The notes below the pieces were generated by a model that searched no databases, was not told the DNA's origin, and saw nothing but the letters and a program-made list of their open reading frames with translations. A program made the translations under genes and the position numbers. Shown one piece after another: positions 6,873-13,896 of a stretch of 13,896 bases of DNA. The stretch comes from DASWKG01 sp036396755 (GTDB lineage Bacteria > Actinomycetota > UBA4738 > CALAEC01), in contig DASWKG010000063.1 of the NCBI GenBank assembly GCA_036396755.1, positions 1 to 13,896 of the forward strand, given 5' to 3'. The number at the start of each line of letters is the position of its first letter. The stretch's first letter is position 1.

Positions 6873-6876
<4 letters not shown>
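5986..6876 (-). CDS. pyrK: Dihydroorotate dehydrogenase electron transfer subunit PyrK (FAD / 2Fe-2S)
   Basis: PyrK carries electrons from the PyrD FMN through a 2Fe-2S cluster and FAD to NAD+. The fold follows ferredoxin reductases: FAD-binding LRRPFSIAD (49-57), the nucleotide-binding LLIGGGYGAAPM (111-122), YACGPNPM (193-200), then the cluster motif CGMGICWTC with Cys225, Cys230, Cys233 and a fourth, Cys251, in RACVEGPVF. The start is TTG 6876, six bases after GGGGAG and overlapping the carB stop as TTGA; sequence upstream in this frame is not PyrK-like. At 296 aa it is about 35-40 residues longer than the Bacillus protein, and the extra part is a C-terminal tail after EGPVF rich in Trp, Gly and Pro. 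It ends within pyrD. Confidence 0.93.
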
Positions 6877-10126
<3,250 letters not shown>

Positions 10127-10127
<1 letters not shown>

Positions 10128-11278
10128 TACGCCATCTCCATCAGGTCGAGGAACCGGTCGAACAGATAGCGCGAGTCGTGCGGGCCGGGCGCCGCCTCCG
10201 GGTGGTACTGCACGCAGTAGGCGGGGGTGTCGAGGAACCGCATCCCCTCGAGCGTCCCGTCGTTGAGGTTCCAGTGCGTCAGCGCCGCGCGTCCGAAGGC
10301 CGTGTCGACGACCGGTGCCTCCTCGCCGCCGGAGGGAGGCGTCTCCCCCCACGCCTCGACCGCGAAGCCGTGGTTGTGCGAGGTGACCTCGACGCGGCCG
10401 CTGTCGAGGTCGACGACCGGCTGGTTCGCGCCTCGATGGCCGAACTTCAGCTTGTAGGTCCTTCCGCCCGCCGCGCGCCCCATGATCTGGTGGCCCAGGC
10501 AGATGCCGAAGAGGGGGATCTGCGCCTTCAGCAGCTTCCTCGTCGTCTCGACCGCGTACGTCGTGGCGGCCGGGTCGCCGGGGCCGTTGGAGAGGAACAC
10601 GCCGTCGTAGCCGTTCTGCAGCGCGGTCTCGGCCGGCGCGAGCGCGGGGAACACGTCGACCTCGCAGCCGTGCCTCGCCAGCAGCCGGAGGATGTTGCGC
10701 TTGAGGCCCCAGTCGTAGGCGGCGACTCGGAACACGCGGCCCGTCCGGGGCACGGACGGGCCGACCAGGTCGGCGGCCGCGTAGGGGGCGTCGGTGCTCA
10801 CGTCGATCGCCAGGTCGGCGCCCTCCATCCCCGGCTGGCTCCGCACCCGCTCGACCAGGGAAGCCGCGTCGAGGTCGGTGGTCGAGATGCCGGCGCGCAT
10901 CGCGCCGAGCTCGCGGATGTGGAGCGTCAGCGCGCGGGTGTCGATGCCCTCGATGGCGGTGATCCCGGCCCCGGCCAGGTACTCGTCGATCGAGCCCTCG
11001 GAGCGCCAGCTGCTCGGCCGCCGCGACGCCTCGCGGACCACGAAGCCGGACACCTGGATGTCTCCTGACTCGGGGTCGTCGGCGTTGACGCCGTAGTTCC
11101 CCTGGTGGGGCGCGGTCATCACCACGATCTGCCGCGAGTACGAGGGGTCGGTGAGGATCTCCTGGTAGCCGCTCATCCCGGTGTTGAAGACGATCTCGCC
11201 GAAGGCCTCGCCCGGCGCGCCGAACGCGCTGCCCGGGAAGGTGGTGCCGTCCTCGAGGGCCAGCAGCGCGTCGCTCAC
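10127..11278 (-). CDS. carA: Carbamoyl phosphate synthase small (glutaminase) subunit
   Basis: CarA hydrolyses glutamine and feeds the ammonia to CarB. At 383 aa it is almost the same length as E. coli CarA. The N-terminal domain has LALEDGTTFPGSAFG, VFNTGMSGYQEILTDPSY and APHQGNYG. The C-terminal class I glutamine amidotransferase domain has LSNGPGDP, the nucleophile Cys260 in GICLGHQIMG, SHNHGFAV, and the His359/Glu361 pair in QYHPEAAPGPHDS. The catalytic triad is complete. The start is GTG 11278, overlapping the pyrC stop as GTGA and preceded by GAGG seven bases upstream; it begins exactly where homologues begin. Confidence 0.97.
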
Positions 11279-12570
11279 CGGGTGGCCTCGCCGTCGCGGA
11301 CCGTGAGGTCGCCGGCGAGCATCGTGTGGACCACCCGGCCCCGGAGCGCGCGCCCGAGGAACGCGGAGTTGCGGCCCTTCGACGCGAACGGCCGCTCCCC
11401 CACCACCCACTCCGCGGCCGGGTCGAACACGACGAGGTTCGCCGCGGTGCCCGCCTGCAGCGACCCGTGGTCGCCGAGGCCCAGGATGCCGGCCGGCGTG
11501 GTCGACATGGCGCGCACGGCCGCATCGAGGCTCAGCACACCCGGCTCGACCAGGTCGGTCAGCACCACGCCGAGCGCGGTCTCGAGCCCGGTGGTGCCGA
11601 AGCGCGCGAGGTCGAACTCCACCTCTTTGTCCTCCACGGCGTGGGGCGCGTGGTCGGTCGCGATCGCCCCGATCACGCCCTCCGCCACCGCGGCTCGCAG
11701 CGCGTCGCGGTCCTCGGCCGTGCGGAGCGGCGGGTTCATCTTGCGGTTCGTGTCGTACTCGACCTCGGCGTCGATCAAGGAGAGGTGGTGCGGGGTGGCG
11801 TCGGCGGTCACCCGCACGTCACGCGCGATGCCCTCGCGGAGCCACCGCGCCGACTCGGCCGTGGAGACGTGCGTGACGTGGAGCCGGCCGCCGGTCAGCC
11901 GCGCGAGCGCGATGTCGCGGGCCACCATCGTGCTCTCGGCCTCGGCGGGCGCGCCGCGCACCCCGAGCAGCGCCGAGTAGTGCCCCTCGTGCATGTGCGC
12001 GCCCTCGGAGAGGGCCTCGTCCTGGGGGTGCTGGCAGACGACCACGTCGAAGGCCTTCGCGTACTCGAGCGCGAGCCGCAGCACCCGCGACGACTGCACG
12101 CCGCGGTGGTCGTCGGTGAAGATGCGCACGCCGGCCGCGGCCAGCTCGCCCATCTCGACGAGCTGCTCGCCCTCCAGGCCCTTGGTGATCGCGGCCGCGG
12201 GAAGCACCTGACACAGGCCCGCCTTGTCGCCGCGAGCGAGCACCTCCATCACCACCGCCAAGTGATCCGCCACCGGGTCGGTGTTCGGCATGGCGCAGAC
12301 GGCCGTGAAGCCGCCGAGCGCGGCCGCGCGGGAGCCGGTCTCGACGGTCTCGGAGTCCTCGCGGCCCGGCTCGCGCAGGTGCGTGTGGAGGTCGACGAGA
12401 CCGGGCGCGAGCACCAGCCCATCGCAGTCGACGACCTCGGTCTTGGCACCGGCGCTCAGACCGGACCCGACCTCGACAAGAAGCGAGTCCTCGACCAGCA
12501 CGTCGGCCACGCCGTCGTGGCCGGCCTCCGGGTCGACGACCCGCGCGCCCTTGAACAGCCAGCGCGCCAT
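11275..12570 (-). CDS. pyrC: Dihydroorotase (class I / long form)
   Basis: PyrC is a zinc amidohydrolase that cyclises carbamoyl aspartate to dihydroorotate. The 431-aa length and motifs fit the long form found in Bacillus, Aquifex and actinobacteria, not the 348-aa E. coli form. Visible metal ligands and substrate residues are DLHTHLREPG (His62, His64, Arg66), MPNTDP, FTDDHRG (Asp153/154), QHPQDEAL (His181), HVTHVST (His231/234) and IATDHAPH (Asp306). All are present, so it should be active; this form often associates with PyrB. ATG 12570 overlaps the pyrB stop by one base (TGATG), with a G-rich Shine-Dalgarno (GGGGGCGAG) about five bases upstream. The frame upstream of this ATG is open but is out of frame with pyrB. 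Confidence 0.97.
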   Translation of the reverse strand: MARWLFKGARVVDPEAGHDGVADVLVEDSLLVEVGSGLSAGAKTEVVDCDGLVLAPGLVDLHTHLREPGREDSETVETGSRAAALGGFTAVCAMPNTDPVADHLAVVMEVLARGDKAGLCQVLPAAAITKGLEGEQLVEMGELAAAGVRIFTDDHRGVQSSRVLRLALEYAKAFDVVVCQHPQDEALSEGAHMHEGHYSALLGVRGAPAEAESTMVARDIALARLTGGRLHVTHVSTAESARWLREGIARDVRVTADATPHHLSLIDAEVEYDTNRKMNPPLRTAEDRDALRAAVAEGVIGAIATDHAPHAVEDKEVEFDLARFGTTGLETALGVVLTDLVEPGVLSLDAAVRAMSTTPAGILGLGDHGSLQAGTAANLVVFDPAAEWVVGERPFASKGRNSAFLGRALRGRVVHTMLAGDLTVRDGEATR

Positions 12571-13511
12571 CAGGACTCGCCCCCTTCCGAGGAAGCGGCG
12601 GTTCCGGTGCCGCCCAGGATCAGATAGAGCAGCGCCATCCGCACCGCGATGCCGTTGGTCACCTGGTCGGTCATCAGCGCCCGGGGCAGGTCGGCCACCT
12701 CGCTGGCGATCTCGACCCCTCTGTTCATGGGCCCGGGGTGCATGATCAGCGCGCCCTCGGGGAGCTGGTCGACCCGCTTCCGGTCGAGGCCGTACCGCAG
12801 CGCGTATTCCCGGACGCTGGGGAAGAACTGCTCCTCCTGCCGCTCCCGCTGGATCCTGAGCATGTAGCAGACGTCGAGCTTGGGCAGCACCGGGTCGAGG
12901 TCGTAGGAGACGTCGGCGCCCCACGACGGCGCCTCCGGCGGGATCAGCGTGGGCGGGCCCACCAGCGTGACCTGCGCCCCCATCTTGGTCAGCGCGTGGG
13001 TGCCGGAGCGGGCCACCCGGGAGTGCCGGACGTCGCCGACGATGGCCACCCGCAGCCCCTCGAACGACGGGAAGTGCTCGCGGATCGTGTAGAGATCCAA
13101 GAGCGCCTGGGTGGGGTGCTCGTGGGTCCCGTCGCCGGCGTTGAGCACCGCCGCGCGAACCCACTTCGACAGCGTGGCCGGCGCGCCCGACGAGCCGTGG
13201 CGGATCACGATGGCGTCGGCCCCCATCGCCTCCAGGGTCAGCGCGGTGTCCTTGAGGCTCTCGCCCTTCGAGACGGAAGACCCCGAGGTGGTGAAGTTGA
13301 TGACGTCCGCGGAAAGCCGCTTGGCGGCGAGCTCGAACGAGATCCGGGTCCGGGTCGAGGCCTCGTAGAAGAGGTTGACCACGGTCCGCCCGCGCAGGGC
13401 CGGGACCTTCTTGATGACCCGAGTCCCCACCTCGCGGAAGGAGTCGGCGGTGTCGAGGACCCGGGTGATGTCCTCCGGCGTGAGGTCGGCGATCGACAGC
13501 AGGTGCTTCAC
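12570..13511 (-). CDS. pyrB: Aspartate carbamoyltransferase catalytic subunit
   Basis: PyrB joins carbamoyl phosphate and aspartate, the first committed step. The protein is 313 aa with the full set of motifs: carbamoyl phosphate site EASTRTRISFE (Ser52-Arg56), the SVSKGES loop with Lys82, GDGTHEHPTQALLD, VGDVRHSRVARS, LRIQRERQ and HPGPMNRGVE. No pyrI regulatory subunit is adjacent, consistent with an actinobacterial or Bacillus-like enzyme. GTG 13511 overlaps the pyrR stop as GTGA and has GGAGGAG (13517-13523) five bases upstream, so it is probably coupled to pyrR. Confidence 0.97.
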   Translation of the reverse strand: MKHLLSIADLTPEDITRVLDTADSFREVGTRVIKKVPALRGRTVVNLFYEASTRTRISFELAAKRLSADVINFTTSGSSVSKGESLKDTALTLEAMGADAIVIRHGSSGAPATLSKWVRAAVLNAGDGTHEHPTQALLDLYTIREHFPSFEGLRVAIVGDVRHSRVARSGTHALTKMGAQVTLVGPPTLIPPEAPSWGADVSYDLDPVLPKLDVCYMLRIQRERQEEQFFPSVREYALRYGLDRKRVDQLPEGALIMHPGPMNRGVEIASEVADLPRALMTDQVTNGIAVRMALLYLILGGTGTAASSEGGES

Positions 13512-13896
13512 GATGGCTCCTCCCCGATCTCGACGGCGTCGCGGCCGTCGGTCTCCTCGGTCAGCACGCGGACCAGTGCGTCGGTCCCGGTTGGCACGTT
13601 CTTGCCGACGTAGTCGGCGCGGATCGGCAGCTCGCGGTGCCCGCGGTCGACCAGGACGGCGAGCTGGATGGCCCGGGGCCGCCCGAAGTCGACCAGCGCG
13701 TCCATGGCCGCCCGGATGGTCCTCCCGGTGAACAGAACGTCGTCGACGAGCACGACGACCTGCCCGGTGATGTCGAGGACGCCGACCGGCGGGGCCTTGC
13801 CCTCGATGCGGTCGATCTCGCCGGCCAGTCGCCGGGCCAGGTCGTCGCCGCGCGCGGCGATGCCCACGAGGAGGAGGTCGTCGGATCCGCGGTTGC
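13508..13896 (-). CDS. pyrR: PyrR-type regulator / uracil phosphoribosyltransferase, 5' end cut and internally shortened
   Basis: PyrR is a UMP-sensing RNA-binding attenuator of pyr operons in Bacillus and a translational regulator in mycobacteria, with side activity as uracil phosphoribosyltransferase. The window holds the last 128 residues; the N-terminus (about 25-30 residues) lies beyond the right edge. Conserved parts are LLLVGIAARGDDLA, the PRPP motif VVVLVDDVLFTGRTIRAA (46-63), GRPRAIQLAVLVDRGHRELPIRADYVGKNVP, and the acidic tail. From memory of Bacillus PyrR, about 27 residues are missing between VGVLDIT and GQVVVLVDD: the LYRDDL segment through the second Asp-Ile-Thr. The frame is kept. 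Its place at the head of the cluster fits the regulator role. Whether it still works is uncertain. Confidence 0.92.
   Translation of the reverse strand, partial: NRGSDDLLLVGIAARGDDLARRLAGEIDRIEGKAPPVGVLDITGQVVVLVDDVLFTGRTIRAAMDALVDFGRPRAIQLAVLVDRGHRELPIRADYVGKNVPTGTDALVRVLTEETDGRDAVEIGEEPS

Noticed and set aside
10128..11525. Upstream extension of the carB frame to about 1550 codons
   Set aside because: The extra part is Arg/Pro-rich shadow sequence overlapping carA and pyrC. CarB homology begins just after GTG 10127.

Overview
The window is GC-rich and every gene I can support lies on the minus strand. The content is mostly housekeeping: a de novo pyrimidine (UMP) cluster running straight into a nucleotide, transcription and coenzyme A block, followed by two less conserved genes. 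An mIHF-type DNA-binding protein next to gmk, rpoZ and coaBC is a recognised actinobacterial arrangement. A class 1B dihydroorotate dehydrogenase with its PyrK subunit and a short (group I) PyrF differ from the forms I know in mycobacteria and streptomycetes. This suggests a deep-branching actinobacterium (for example an acidimicrobial, thermoleophilic, rubrobacterial or nitriliruptorial lineage). The lineage is an inference.

In transcription order (right to left) the genes are pyrR (5' end cut by the window edge), pyrB, pyrC, carA, carB, pyrK, pyrD, pyrF; a short gap with a good sigma-70-like promoter; mihF, gmk, rpoZ, coaBC; a 150-aa protein of unknown function; and a secreted protein with DUF11-like, RTX and M23-like domains that runs off the left edge. 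CarA/CarB make carbamoyl phosphate, PyrB makes carbamoyl aspartate, PyrC makes dihydroorotate, PyrD/PyrK oxidise it to orotate, and PyrF makes UMP from OMP. The orotate phosphoribosyltransferase gene pyrE is not in the window. Gmk (GMP to GDP), RpoZ (RNA polymerase omega) and CoaBC (phosphopantetheine synthesis) are general housekeeping. Most junctions inside the pyr block overlap by 1-4 bases, which implies one transcript with coupled translation.

I see no CRISPR array, phage island, insertion sequence, RNA gene or convincing new multi-gene system. The points most worth checking are: a PyrR that appears to have lost about 27 residues between two copies of a conserved Asp-Ile-Thr; gmk and pyrF, each with no ATG, GTG or TTG near the expected start but with an ACG at exactly that position; and the secreted DUF11-RTX-M23-like protein, whose M23 domain lacks the first zinc-binding histidine. 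No stretch longer than about 90 bases is without a gene.
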